Below, piece by piece: positions 10,695 to 19,819 of a stretch of DNA of 42,241 nt (positions are counted from its first letter, which is position 1; each line of letters opens with the position of its first letter). Where the stretch lies: assembly GCA_036274195.1 (NCBI GenBank), contig DASUGD010000371.1, forward strand, positions 1-42,241. Direction: 5' to 3'. The position numbers and the translations under genes are program-made. The notes under the pieces were generated by a model. That model worked only from the letters and a program-made list of their open reading frames with translations. It did no database searches and was not told the DNA's origin. Source of the DNA: JAJKIV01 sp036274195. GTDB taxonomy: Bacteria; Gemmatimonadota; Gemmatimonadetes; Gemmatimonadales; Gemmatimonadaceae.

Positions 10695-12731
10695 ATGCCT
10701 GACGAGCTGCAGGCTCGCCTTTCCGCCGCGGTTGGTGCCCGCTACGAGGTCTCGGACGAGATCGGGCGCGGGGGCATGGGCGTCGTGTTCCGCGCCCGCG
10801 ATGTTCGACTCCGTCGTGCGGTGGCCATCAAGCTGCTCCCGCCGGAGCTCGCGTTTCGCGACGAGGTGCGGTCACGCTTCCTCCGCGAGGCGCAGACCGC
10901 CGCCCAGCTCAGTCACCCGAACATCGTCCCGATCTACAGCGTCGACGAAGTCGAGGGGCTCGTGTTCTTCGTCATGGCGTTGGTGGAGGGCGAAAGTCTT
11001 GGCCGTCATTTGAAGCGTGAGCCACAGGTGCCGCTCGACTTCGCGCACCGAGTGCTCCGAGACGTCGCGGACGCCCTGTCGTACGCACACGCTCGATCGA
11101 TCGTCCATCGCGACATCAAGCCGGACAACATCCTGATCGATCGCGTGAGCGGCCGAACGCTCGTCTCAGATTTCGGGATCGCGCGCGCCGCCGAGGGCGA
11201 CTCGCGCCTCACGGTGACCGGGGTCGCCGTCGGAACGCCGGCGTACATGAGCCCCGAGCAGGCGGTTGGCGAGCGCGACATCGACGGGCGAAGCGACCTG
11301 TATTCGTTAGGCGTCGTGGGCTACCAGATGCTCACGGGAGAGCTGCCGTTTGCTGCCAACAACACGCCGGCGATGCTCATGAAGCACATCAACCAGGCGC
11401 CGCGGCCCATCCGCGATCTGCGGCGCGACGTGCCGCCCGGCCTCGAACGCGCGATCGAACGCGCCATGGCGAAAAAGCCCGATCAGCGATGGCCGGACGC
11501 GGTTGGCTTTCGGGACGCCTTGTCCGACGATTCCGTCCCGTCGGCGCCGCTCGCCGACGCGGTGGCCACACACGCCGACGCTTCCCGGCCTAACGCTGGT
11601 CAGTGGAACCCGCCGGCGACCCACCGCGCCATGCGGGACGTCACTCCGCCGCCGGGGAGGTACGTGCCCCCTCCGGCGCCGGTACCTCCGCCGGCTCCTC
11701 CCTGGCTGCAGTCACGCGGACCGGCCGACGGCTCGCAGCCGGCGATCCCACCGTGGATGCCCAACTCGTGGCGTGATGTCCGTAGGGAGTGGCGGCAGTA
11801 CAACAAGGACCAGCGCCGCCTGCTCAAGGAACAGATTCGGGAGCAGCGACGGGCGTACGCTCGCGGCGCCTTCATGCCGCCCGGCGTCTCGCCAGGTCAG
11901 GAAGTGCCGATCGAGTACCGCATTCGCGCGTTTCGCATGCATCTCGCGCGTGTGGGGACGACGGCTGCCATTCTCGCGGGGGTCAACATCGTCACGTCGC
12001 CCATGGTTCCGTGGTTTCTCGTGCCGGCCGCGTTCATGTCGCTGTCGGTGCTGAGGCGGGGTGGGTCGCTGTGGGCCGAGGGGGTCCGGATGCGAGACAT
12101 TTTCGGCAAGGATGCCCGCCTCCCGGCCAGGAGCCCGAATGCGGCGGGCGGGCAGGCGTTAGGCGTTGCGATCGCGAGCCGCGCGCCGCAACGGGCTGCG
12201 GCACTGGTTCCGCGCGACGTACTCGACGGGCCGCATGGGGCGAAGGTGATGCGGGCTGCGGAAGACGAAGCGGAGATCGTCGAGGCGATCGAAAGGTTGC
12301 CGAAGGCCGATCGGGACATGATTCCCGACGTGCGTCCGACGGTGGAGTCTCTGGTGGAGCGCGTCGCGTCGCTCGCGCAGGCGCTTCAGCGGCTCGATCA
12401 CGACGTGACCCCCGAGACGCTGGCGCGCATCGACGCGCGAATCGCCGCCGCGTCGGCGGAGCCGGACACGAGCGAGCGCGAAAAGAAACTGACGCTGCTG
12501 CGTCGCCAGCGGGAAACGTTGGATGACCTGCTCGGTCGACGGGAGTCACTCGTCTCGCAGCTCGAGAGCGCGTCGCTGATGCTGCAGAACATCCGGATCG
12601 ATCTCATTGCGCTGCGCGCCGCGGGGGTGCAGTCGTCGATTGACGACGGATCCTCGGCGACGCAGGAAGCGCGGGCCCTGTCGCGGGACATCGGCCACGT
12701 GCTGGAGGCGGCGAAGCAAGTGCGAGATTAG
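10695..12731 (+). CDS. Membrane Ser/Thr protein kinase with 2TM segment (second copy)
   Basis: Second Hanks-type kinase, closely similar to its upstream neighbour across the kinase domain: GRGGMGVVFRARD (about residue 25), VAIKLLPPEL, HRDIKPDNIL (about 138), DFGIA, GTPAYMSPEQ. It differs in having a Pro-rich linker (about 316-345, runs such as PPAPVPPPAPP) and an Arg-rich amphipathic segment before the two hydrophobic helices at about 416-452. The C-terminal region again ends in a long coiled-coil-like stretch matching the first copy in position and in phrases such as LPKADRDMIPDV versus LPKREREQVEEV. Likely co-transcribed with copy one, and followed by a large hairpin. Functions and substrates are not evident; paired kinases could phosphorylate each other. 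Confidence 0.94.
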   Translation: MPDELQARLSAAVGARYEVSDEIGRGGMGVVFRARDVRLRRAVAIKLLPPELAFRDEVRSRFLREAQTAAQLSHPNIVPIYSVDEVEGLVFFVMALVEGESLGRHLKREPQVPLDFAHRVLRDVADALSYAHARSIVHRDIKPDNILIDRVSGRTLVSDFGIARAAEGDSRLTVTGVAVGTPAYMSPEQAVGERDIDGRSDLYSLGVVGYQMLTGELPFAANNTPAMLMKHINQAPRPIRDLRRDVPPGLERAIERAMAKKPDQRWPDAVGFRDALSDDSVPSAPLADAVATHADASRPNAGQWNPPATHRAMRDVTPPPGRYVPPPAPVPPPAPPWLQSRGPADGSQPAIPPWMPNSWRDVRREWRQYNKDQRRLLKEQIREQRRAYARGAFMPPGVSPGQEVPIEYRIRAFRMHLARVGTTAAILAGVNIVTSPMVPWFLVPAAFMSLSVLRRGGSLWAEGVRMRDIFGKDARLPARSPNAAGGQALGVAIASRAPQRAAALVPRDVLDGPHGAKVMRAAEDEAEIVEAIERLPKADRDMIPDVRPTVESLVERVASLAQALQRLDHDVTPETLARIDARIAAASAEPDTSEREKKLTLLRRQRETLDDLLGRRESLVSQLESASLMLQNIRIDLIALRAAGVQSSIDDGSSATQEARALSRDIGHVLEAAKQVRD

Positions 12732-12864
12732 GGACTGGGGACCGGGGACTGGGTCACTGGGGACTGCGGACTCGGGACTGGAGGGAACGGGGAACCGGGA
12801 ACCGTGACTCCGCGTGGAGTCCCAGTTCCCAGTCCCGATTCCCGATTCCCGATTCCCGATTCCC
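12731..12864. repeat. GGGGACTG/GATTCCC minisatellite forming a long hairpin
   Basis: Downstream of the kinase stop, degenerate GGGACTG/GGGGACCG units (12731-12803) face C-rich units on the same strand, including four exact tandem GATTCCC copies at 12837-12864. The arms pair: GGGACTG 12774-12780 with CAGTCCC 12830-12836, GGGAAC 12797-12802 with GTTCCC 12825-12830 (sharing one base), and GACTCC 12806-12811 with GGAGTC 12816-12821 around a 4-nt loop. The G-tracts could also fold as a quadruplex. Similar GGGAATC-type intergenic repeats are known in other GC-rich bacteria. Probable roles are termination or a mobile repeat family. Confidence 0.75.
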
Positions 12865-13129
12865 GGCGATCGAAATCGCGGCGTGGCGCGGTAGAAAGCG
12901 TCGTGACGACATGAATCCTCCGGCGATGCGATGGCGTGGGGGGAGCGAGTCCCAACGCTGCCGGCCGGCGAGCGTGAGCGTCGCGAGTTACAGCGTGTGA
13001 CTGTTGCCACGTGTACGCCGCACGATCGCGCTCGGATTTGTCGGGGCCGATCGTCGTCACGGAACAAGGGACGCGGGCCGCTCATCGGAGTGTTCAGGGA
13101 AATCGGACGCGGCTACATTCTCGCTCAGC
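12865..13129. other. Non-coding stretch with a -10-like site at its end
   Basis: No gene is supported. TACATT at 13114-13119, preceded by GC, lies 10 nt before the lipoprotein ATG at 13130. Transcription would then begin about four bases before the start codon. I see no ribosome-binding site and no convincing -35 element. Confidence 0.4.
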
Positions 13130-14368
13130 ATGAGTCGCCGCCTTCGACGATTCCAAGCCGCAATCGGCGTCGCGCTCGCATCGTCCGCGATCGCTTTCGG
13201 TGCGTGTGACCGGAAGCCTGCTCCAACGCCCGAAAGCGACACGCATGTCGCCGCCAGGACTGCGAGCCCGGCTCCGCCGTCGCCGCCCGACTCCGTCGCG
13301 CGACCGCCGCAGCCACGAGTGCCGACACCGCGCGTCGTCCGTGGCCTTTACGTGAATCGATGGGCGGCGCTCGGGCAACGAATGTGGGAGCTCATCGAGG
13401 TCGCGAAGCGCACCGAGGTGAACGCGCTCGTCATCGACGTGAAGGATGATCGAGGGTTCGTGCTCTACCATTCGACGGTACCGCTCGCGCGCGAGATCGG
13501 TGCCGACACCTCGCGGCCAATGTCGTATCGGCGCGTCCGCGCGGTGCTCGATTCCATGCGGACCCGCGGGATCTATCCCATCGCGCGGATCGTGGTCGCG
13601 AAGGATCCGCTGCTCGCCGAGCACAAGCTCGAGTGGTCGATCAAGCGGCGGTCAGATCCGACGAAGCCATGGCTGGACAAGAACGGTAGGCCCTGGCTCG
13701 ACCCGCACCAGCGAGGAGTGTGGCAGTATGCGGCGGACCTCGCGAAGGAAGCCGTGAACCTTGGCTTCAGCGAGGTGCAGTTCGATTACGTGCGGTTTCC
13801 CGACGAGAAACGCCTGGTGAGCGAGGCGACGTTCCCGCTGGCGAACGGCCGCGTCCGGGCCCAGGTCATTCGCGAACAGCTTGGCTTCACGCGCGGCGAG
13901 CTGCGCTCGACCGGGGTGCCGATGACGATCGACGTGTTTGGCCTGACGGCCACCGACACGACCGACATGGGAATCGGCCAGCAGTGGGAGAAATTCGTCG
14001 ACCAGGCCGACGTCGTGCTGCCGATGGTGTATCCCTCGCACTTCGCGCCGGGAACGTACAAGCTGGCGAACCCTAACGCGGCGCCCTACGCCACGGTCGA
14101 TCATGCGCTCGAGGATGCCGCGCGCCGCAGCCGCGGTGTGCCGAACGCGGCGCGCATCGTTCCCTGGTATCAGGACTTCACCCTCGGCCCGCCGCGCTAT
14201 GGCCCGGCGGAGGTCAGAGCGCAGATCCGCGCCGGGTATGACAACGGCATCAAGAGCTGGCTGTTGTGGAACCCCGGGAGCCGCTACTCCACCCAGGCGC
14301 TCGCCGCGTCGATCGAGCCGGCGGACACGCTGGCACCGGGCTACGGCGGGAGCGCTCCCGCGCGGTAG
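13130..14368 (+). CDS. Lipoprotein with DUF4015-type putative glycoside hydrolase domain
   Basis: Predicted exported lipoprotein of 412 residues. The N-terminus has Arg residues, a hydrophobic stretch and a lipobox-like AFGAC, with Cys near residue 23, then a Pro/Ala-rich linker. From about residue 63 on it resembles the DUF4015 (PF13200) glycoside-hydrolase-like TIM barrel: VRGLYVNRWAALG, ALVIDVKDDRG, a strand ending in AKDPLLAEH, and FSEVQFDYVRFPDE, where the acidic residues would be catalytic candidates. The substrate is unknown, perhaps a cell-envelope or exopolysaccharide glycan. The reading frame remains open upstream to 13004, but the signal peptide decides for ATG 13130. Its 3' end overlaps the convergent glycine-zipper gene by 28 bp. 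Confidence 0.88.
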   Translation: MSRRLRRFQAAIGVALASSAIAFGACDRKPAPTPESDTHVAARTASPAPPSPPDSVARPPQPRVPTPRVVRGLYVNRWAALGQRMWELIEVAKRTEVNALVIDVKDDRGFVLYHSTVPLAREIGADTSRPMSYRRVRAVLDSMRTRGIYPIARIVVAKDPLLAEHKLEWSIKRRSDPTKPWLDKNGRPWLDPHQRGVWQYAADLAKEAVNLGFSEVQFDYVRFPDEKRLVSEATFPLANGRVRAQVIREQLGFTRGELRSTGVPMTIDVFGLTATDTTDMGIGQQWEKFVDQADVVLPMVYPSHFAPGTYKLANPNAAPYATVDHALEDAARRSRGVPNAARIVPWYQDFTLGPPRYGPAEVRAQIRAGYDNGIKSWLLWNPGSRYSTQALAASIEPADTLAPGYGGSAPAR

Positions 14369-14883
14369 AACGACTGCCACTTCTCGCCGCCTAACAAATA
14401 TCCGACGGTGCCGCCGGCGAGCCCGCCGACGATCGCGCCCACGGTCGCCCCGGCGAGGAAGTCCGAGAACTTCGGGTCGACCTCCGGCAGGTTCGTCGCG
14501 CCGATCAGCGCGGCGCCGCCGAGGGCGCCAATGATGATGCCCTTGATCGTGGACTTGCGATGCGTGCGCCCGGCACTGACGTCGATCGACTGAATCGCGT
14601 TCGTCGGGAGCGTGACGCGCCGGAACTCGTCGACCAGGACCGGCCCGGTGTCGAATCCGAGGCGACGCCTAACGCCGGCCGTGTCCAGCTGGATGGAATC
14701 CGGCGGCAACGCTTCGACGCGGCCAACGAAGCGGTCCTCCCGGATGCTCGGCGCCCGGATGCGGACACGATCCCCCACGCGGGGCAGTTGGGGCGGCGGG
14801 TGGAGCTGCGCCGCCAGTGCCGCCGGGCTCACCGCTCCCAATGCCATGGCGACCACGAGCGTCGCCCTCCGAGTCCCCGACAT
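14341..14883 (-). CDS. Exported glycine-zipper protein of unknown function
   Basis: A 180-residue protein with a clear signal peptide (hydrophobic stretch ending PAALAAQ). A middle domain of about 80 residues, VGDRVRIRAP to NAIQSIDV, reads like a small beta-barrel. The C-terminal half has two Gly/Ala-rich hydrophobic segments, GIIIGALGGAALIG and GATVGAIVGGLAGGTVGYLLGG, of the glycine-zipper type that inserts in membranes. It is the last gene of a three-gene operon: its ATG follows the TPR gene's stop codon with no gap. No specific function can be assigned. Confidence 0.8.
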   Translation of the reverse strand: MSGTRRATLVVAMALGAVSPAALAAQLHPPPQLPRVGDRVRIRAPSIREDRFVGRVEALPPDSIQLDTAGVRRRLGFDTGPVLVDEFRRVTLPTNAIQSIDVSAGRTHRKSTIKGIIIGALGGAALIGATNLPEVDPKFSDFLAGATVGAIVGGLAGGTVGYLLGGEKWQSFYRAGALPP

Positions 14884-15204
14884 CTACTCCCCCTCCAACT
14901 CGTCGAGCCGAGCCTCGAATTCGTTCACCATCCCCGGATGACCGAACCGGCGCGACGCATCAATGCCTTGGCGCAGGGCATCTCGCGCGTCCTCGATGCG
15001 ACCCAACTTGACCAACGCGTCCGCGAGCCGGCCGTAGCCGTTCCCCTCGTCATCGTGTTGATCGAGGTATACGCGAAGGTGCTCCGCAGCCTCCTCATAG
15101 AGTTGTGCTTTGAGCGCCTCGTTCGCCAGCCCGAAACGGGCGAGCACGTTCGACGGGTTCTTCGCCACCATCGCGCGCATCGCCTCGAGTCGAGACGTCG
15201 TCAT
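14884..15204 (-). CDS. Small TPR-repeat protein
   Basis: 106 residues made almost entirely of tetratricopeptide-like helical hairpins: NPSNVLARFGLANEAL, YEEAAEHLRVYLDQH, GYGRLADALVKLGR, EDARDALRQGIDAS. No signal peptide is seen, so it is likely a cytoplasmic protein-interaction module. Its ATG overlaps the stop of the upstream alpha/beta hydrolase gene (ATGA), and its stop abuts the next gene, indicating translational coupling in all three. The partner is not evident. Confidence 0.85.
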   Translation of the reverse strand: MTTSRLEAMRAMVAKNPSNVLARFGLANEALKAQLYEEAAEHLRVYLDQHDDEGNGYGRLADALVKLGRIEDARDALRQGIDASRRFGHPGMVNEFEARLDELEGE

Positions 15205-16022
15205 CTGGCCAATAGCTCCGCGAGCACGTCCGCAACCTTCTCCGGCGCCTCCTCAGGCGTGAAGTGCCGCGCGTCAGGCACGACCGCAAGGGAAGAGCCG
15301 GGAATCTCCGTGTGAAGCCGGCGACCGATCGATACCGGCAGGAACGGATCCTCCGCACCCCAGAGGATCGCCGTGGGTGCGACGATGTCCTTGAGCCGCG
15401 GCTCGATCGCCTTTGTCTCGTTGCTGTCGAGCGACATCATGTGCTCGACGAGTGAGTCGCGACCGTCGGGCTTTGCGAACGGGCGCACATACATCTCGAT
15501 CGAATGCGCGCCGCGATCCGAGGTGACGTAACCGCGCATGAGATCGGTGCGCAGAATCGAGAGCAACCAGGTCGCAGGCAGATGGCGCGTGAGCGGCAGC
15601 ATGGCTCGCGCGATCTTCACCTCGCGCCCCGGCCACAAGTCGAAGCCTACCGAGTTCACCAGCATCAGCCGCGAGACGCGAGTGGGCCACCGAACCGCCA
15701 TCGTCTGTGCAATGCCCCCGCCAACATCGTGCCCGACGATCGTGGCGTAGTTGATCGCGAGCTCGTCGAGGAGACCAACAACGCGCTCGGCGTGCCCTCG
15801 CACCGACACATCCCGCCCCGCCGGCCGATCGCTTCGGCCGTAACCGAGGAGGTCAACCACCACGACACGATGACCCTTCGGCACCAGCGGAACCACATCC
15901 GTCCACAGATGCGACGATGTTGGAAATCCGTGAAGGAAAACGACTGGCTCGCCGGCTCCGCGACTTCCGGCAGCGTAGTAGTAGAGTCGCGCCCCGTTTA
16001 CGTCGATGAACTCACCTCGCAT
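15201..16022 (-). CDS. Alpha/beta hydrolase, haloalkane dehalogenase/epoxide hydrolase-like
   Basis: 273-residue single-domain alpha/beta hydrolase. The oxyanion-hole motif HGFP follows strand 3 (VVFLHGFPTSSHLW). The nucleophile elbow is GHDVGG, giving an Asp rather than Ser nucleophile, as in haloalkane dehalogenases and epoxide hydrolases. The acid is probably in WGAEDPF and the His in PDARHFTPEEAPE. A helical cap lies between. Known relatives hydrolyse C-halogen bonds, epoxides or fluoroacetate-type substrates, but the actual substrate is not predictable. It is first in an operon with the TPR and glycine-zipper genes. A candidate minus-strand -10 element, TATAGG, lies near 16118-16125, about 100 bases upstream. 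Confidence 0.9.
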   Translation of the reverse strand: MRGEFIDVNGARLYYYAAGSRGAGEPVVFLHGFPTSSHLWTDVVPLVPKGHRVVVVDLLGYGRSDRPAGRDVSVRGHAERVVGLLDELAINYATIVGHDVGGGIAQTMAVRWPTRVSRLMLVNSVGFDLWPGREVKIARAMLPLTRHLPATWLLSILRTDLMRGYVTSDRGAHSIEMYVRPFAKPDGRDSLVEHMMSLDSNETKAIEPRLKDIVAPTAILWGAEDPFLPVSIGRRLHTEIPGSSLAVVPDARHFTPEEAPEKVADVLAELLAR

Positions 16023-16206
16023 GAAGGATCGCGGTGGAGGTACCCGAGCGACATCGACGGCATGAGTGCATTGCCATGAAGATCAGGCTCACGCGGCAAG
16101 ATGTTCCTGCCAACGTCCTATAACAAGCGAAAGGGCCGAGGCGATACCGACTGTAACAGGCTGCCGCTGGCCGGGACCAGCACCCTCTAGCGTCCCGAAC
16201 CGAATG

Positions 16207-16215
16207 TGCTATCCT
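16207..16215 (+). promoter_or_regulatory. Candidate extended -10 promoter
   Basis: TG-C-TATCCT at 16207-16215 reads as an extended -10 element, with no convincing -35. Transcription would begin near 16222, just ahead of the possible start codons of the following gene. Confidence 0.4.
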
Positions 16216-16238
16216 TACGCGCCTGTCGCCGGCCCCTT

Positions 16239-17423
16239 GTGGAAAGCGTAACGAAAGCGTTGTCGGACAACGACTTAATCGCCTCCACCGTGACCGAACC
16301 AACCGCACACGTCGCCCCCGCACCGACACCGCTCGCGCCCGGAAGCCCCGTCGAGTTCCCAATGACGTGGTTGCTCGACCACGCGTCCAACGCGATTCGG
16401 TATCGGGCAATCGCGGACGTCGGACGGCTCGGCGGAGCGATGGCGCGCGAAGCGAGCGTGATGGCCTACGCGTACCCGCCGGCCCTTGCCCTCGCGGTTG
16501 CACAATCGCCCGACGGAACCTGGAACGGTGCAATGCTGGAGGTCCCGTCTCCGAGAGCAGACCATTTCGAGGGCGTCGGCACCATCAGCGCGTTTCGTCG
16601 GCTCCTCGAGTACGGTTGGGAAAAGGACGCGCCGCCGCTCATGCGCGCGCGGCGAGTGCTGTTTCGCCTCCTAGCCGAAGACGACGACCCCGCATTCTTG
16701 TTCGAGCTGGCGCCGCGTGGTGATGAGGACGGTGACATCGCTCGCCGCGGCCGTGCCGTGCTTCGCGAGGCAGCGGCAGCGGCGCTCGCTCAGGCGGGGT
16801 ACGAAGGAGACCCGAGACTCCGAGGCGCTGCGATCCGTATACTCGGACGCATCGACTCGTTCATCAGGTCACCGCTCGCGCAAAAGCCGTGGGTGCGCGT
16901 CGGCAACAAGCAGGTGTTGGCGGCGGAGGCTGCGCCGCCCTCGATCTACGCGCTGGCAATGCTCGCGTACATGCCCCTATTCCGAAACGAGCATCACGTT
17001 CAGCTCGATCATATTTTCCGCTATGTATCACAGCCGCAGCCGCGTCAGGAAGCCCTCCAGCTGTGCGGCGCAAAGATCGTGGCGCAACCGCATTTGGTTC
17101 TGGGAGATCTCCTGCCTAACAGGAACGTCGCTGATGCGGACGTTCCGTTCGCGCTCGCCTGGCTCGAGCTCATGGCCCGCCTCGGCTTCCTGAGACGAAA
17201 CGATGGCTGGGAGAAGCTGTTCGACCGGTTCCTCGATGACCGCGATCGGGATCTCGTGTGGCACCCACACAAGGGAATGGCAATGCCGCGTTCCTCGAAC
17301 CCGTTCGTGTGGCCTGGCTTCCCGCTGGAGCAGATGACCTCGGGCGACGAACGTTGGACCGACGTAACGTTCCGTCTTGGACTCATCGCGCGTCTCTCGG
17401 GAAGACCACTCGAGCTGGTCTAG
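16239..17423 (+). CDS. Unknown protein, possible alpha-toroid fold
   Basis: 394 residues if translation begins at GTG 16239; GTG 16206 and later TTG or GTG codons are alternatives. No signal peptide or membrane helix. The opening block PMTWLLDHASNAIRYRAIADVG recalls the WLL-x-x-NPxxRYxxL pattern that opens (alpha/alpha)-toroid proteins related to terpene-cyclase-like or squalene/hopene-type repeats, and SPDGTWNG resembles the Asp-Gly-x-Trp repeat of that fold. The second half carries KPWVRVGNKQ and a NPFVWPGFPLEQM block near the C-terminus. I do not recognise a specific family and assign no function. It is a stand-alone gene, divergent from the hydrolase operon. Confidence 0.8.
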   Translation: MESVTKALSDNDLIASTVTEPTAHVAPAPTPLAPGSPVEFPMTWLLDHASNAIRYRAIADVGRLGGAMAREASVMAYAYPPALALAVAQSPDGTWNGAMLEVPSPRADHFEGVGTISAFRRLLEYGWEKDAPPLMRARRVLFRLLAEDDDPAFLFELAPRGDEDGDIARRGRAVLREAAAAALAQAGYEGDPRLRGAAIRILGRIDSFIRSPLAQKPWVRVGNKQVLAAEAAPPSIYALAMLAYMPLFRNEHHVQLDHIFRYVSQPQPRQEALQLCGAKIVAQPHLVLGDLLPNRNVADADVPFALAWLELMARLGFLRRNDGWEKLFDRFLDDRDRDLVWHPHKGMAMPRSSNPFVWPGFPLEQMTSGDERWTDVTFRLGLIARLSGRPLELV

Positions 17424-17723
17424 GAGCGACGGCCAGGGCCCCAACGGATCGATTGGCGTCAAGTCGCAGACCGAATTAAGTTTACGTCACGAGCGCCGGC
17501 GTTCATGCCCTCGGCGTGCGCCACTCGTGGAGCCGATTCCCACCGCTTGGGGTGTTGGCTCACCGAAGAGCCAGTTTCTGCCCCGCAGGACACTCTCTTC
17601 TCGACAGACACGCGTCCCACGTCGCGCGCGCAACCGTGCGTGGCGTGTCGGACTATTGCATTCGTTCGCCGGTCCTCGGGATGGTCCCGAGCAAGCGGCC
17701 CCGGCGACGCAACACAGGACTCA
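17424..17723. other. 300-base leader/intergenic region before DEAD-box helicase gene
   Basis: No gene is supported. An AT-richer patch, AATTAAGTTTACGT at about 17474-17487, may hold the promoter, which would leave a leader of over 200 nt. A 7-bp hairpin, CTCGGGA 17675-17681 with TCCCGAG 17685-17691, lies about 30 nt before the start codon. Long structured leaders are common in autoregulated DEAD-box helicase genes; here that is only inference. Confidence 0.4.
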
Positions 17724-18923
<1,200 letters not shown>

Positions 18924-18946
18924 CGCCTCGCTGCGGGCTTCCGGGA

Positions 18947-18970
18947 GGGCCGGCGCTCGAGCGCCGGCCC
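18947..18970. terminator. 24-bp palindromic bidirectional terminator
   Basis: GGGCCGGCGC, then TCGA at the centre, then GCGCCGGCCC: a perfect palindrome over all 24 bases. It lies between the convergent DEAD-box helicase and pseudopilin genes and probably ends both transcripts. TTCGCGTTGG follows on the plus strand, so the T-tract is poor. Confidence 0.7.
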
Positions 18971-18984
18971 TTCGCGTTGGGCCA

Positions 18985-19404
18985 TCATCGGCGCACGCGT
19001 CCCAGGCGAGACACGAAGATCGATTCCGCGGCCAGGCCTCGACGGACCACGATCGTGAGATTCGAAGCACCGTACCCCAAACCGTTAGGCGAGTAGGCCA
19101 TCGAGTCGCGGGACGCGGAAAGCGTCACGCCGTGTGACGACGCGAGGTTGCGCCGCGCGATCGTGTCCGAGTAGCTGCGGACCGTCACGGTCGCGGCGAC
19201 GGTGTCGAAGGTGATTGCCGTGCGCGATGAACGAGACAGCGACCATCGCCTCGCCACGGCGAATGTCGCCACGGTTTCCAGCGCGGCCGAGCGGACGCTC
19301 ATGCGGTCACGCCAGCGGACCGTCCTTGGAATGGCGACCGTGCCGAGAATGCCCAGGATCGTCAGCACGAGGAGAAGCTCAGGCAGTGTGGTGCCACGTT
19401 GCAT
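18985..19404 (-). CDS. Type II/IV pseudopilin-like protein (GspH/FimT type)
   Basis: 139 residues. The N-terminus MQRGTTLPELLLVLTILGIL is a class III prepilin signal: short basic leader, Gly at -1, Glu at +5, then a hydrophobic helix that both anchors and assembles. The rest is a small domain with beta-rich phrases (RTAITFDTVAATVTVRSYS, NLTIVVRRGLAAESIFVSRLGRVRR), as in minor pseudopilins of type II secretion or type IV pilus systems. ATG 19404 is chosen because the prepilin leader fixes it; GGAAGGGAACGG just upstream is purine rich and may serve as the ribosome-binding site. No other pilus or secretion genes are nearby, so this is an orphan minor pilin. Confidence 0.82.
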   Translation of the reverse strand: MQRGTTLPELLLVLTILGILGTVAIPRTVRWRDRMSVRSAALETVATFAVARRWSLSRSSRTAITFDTVAATVTVRSYSDTIARRNLASSHGVTLSASRDSMAYSPNGLGYGASNLTIVVRRGLAAESIFVSRLGRVRR

Positions 19405-19524
19405 CCGTTCCCTTCCGTCGAAACCGTGCGCAACGTAGGGTCTGGATACAGGCCAGCCGGCATCCCTATGCCGCAATCGACATCGAGTCACTGCCCACTA
19501 CACCACGGATCGACCAGGAGGCCG

Positions 19525-19761
19525 ATGCGCCAAGTCGCATGCGCTCTCATGCTCACGCTCGGTTGTGCGGCGTGCCCGGCAAGCAGGGCCGACGTCGCAA
19601 TGAGCGAGCAGATCATCCAGCTCGGCGATGGATTGAACGATCTGCGGCAGGACAATGCCGCGCTGCAACAGCAAGTAGATTCGTTGAGGCTCGTCGTCGC
19701 CCGTCAGGACACCATCATCCGACAACTCGCGAACCTGGCGGGCGTCTCGGTCGCACGTTGA
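19525..19761 (+). CDS. Small coiled-coil lipoprotein
   Basis: 78 residues. AGGAGG at 19516-19521 is a strong ribosome-binding site, although only three bases from the ATG. The hydrophobic leader (VACALMLTLGCAAC) holds Cys residues that could be lipidated; the lipobox is imperfect. The mature part is a heptad-patterned helix with regular Leu/Val (LGDGLNDLRQDNAALQQQ, VDSLRLVVARQDTIIRQLA), suggesting a trimeric or dimeric coiled coil like Lpp-type envelope spacers. It lies divergent from the pseudopilin. Function unknown. Confidence 0.7.
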   Translation: MRQVACALMLTLGCAACPASRADVAMSEQIIQLGDGLNDLRQDNAALQQQVDSLRLVVARQDTIIRQLANLAGVSVAR

Positions 19762-19783
19762 GGACCCGGCATGCCCGTCGCGT

Positions 19784-19789
19784 TACAAT
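19784..19789 (+). promoter_or_regulatory. Candidate -10 of the SelW-like gene
   Basis: TACAAT matches the -10 consensus at five of six positions and stands out in GC-rich surroundings. The nearest -35-like sequence, TTGAGG at 19758-19763, is 20 bp away, which is longer than ideal. Transcription would start near 19796, leaving a leader of about 24 nt. Confidence 0.5.
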
Positions 19790-19819
19790 TCGCCCCCGAT
19801 CACCCCAGCGGTTCGAGCA

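Noticed and set aside
12837..12864. CRISPR-like repeat array (GATTCCC x4)
   Set aside because: Units are 7 bp, contiguous and without spacers, and there are no cas genes.
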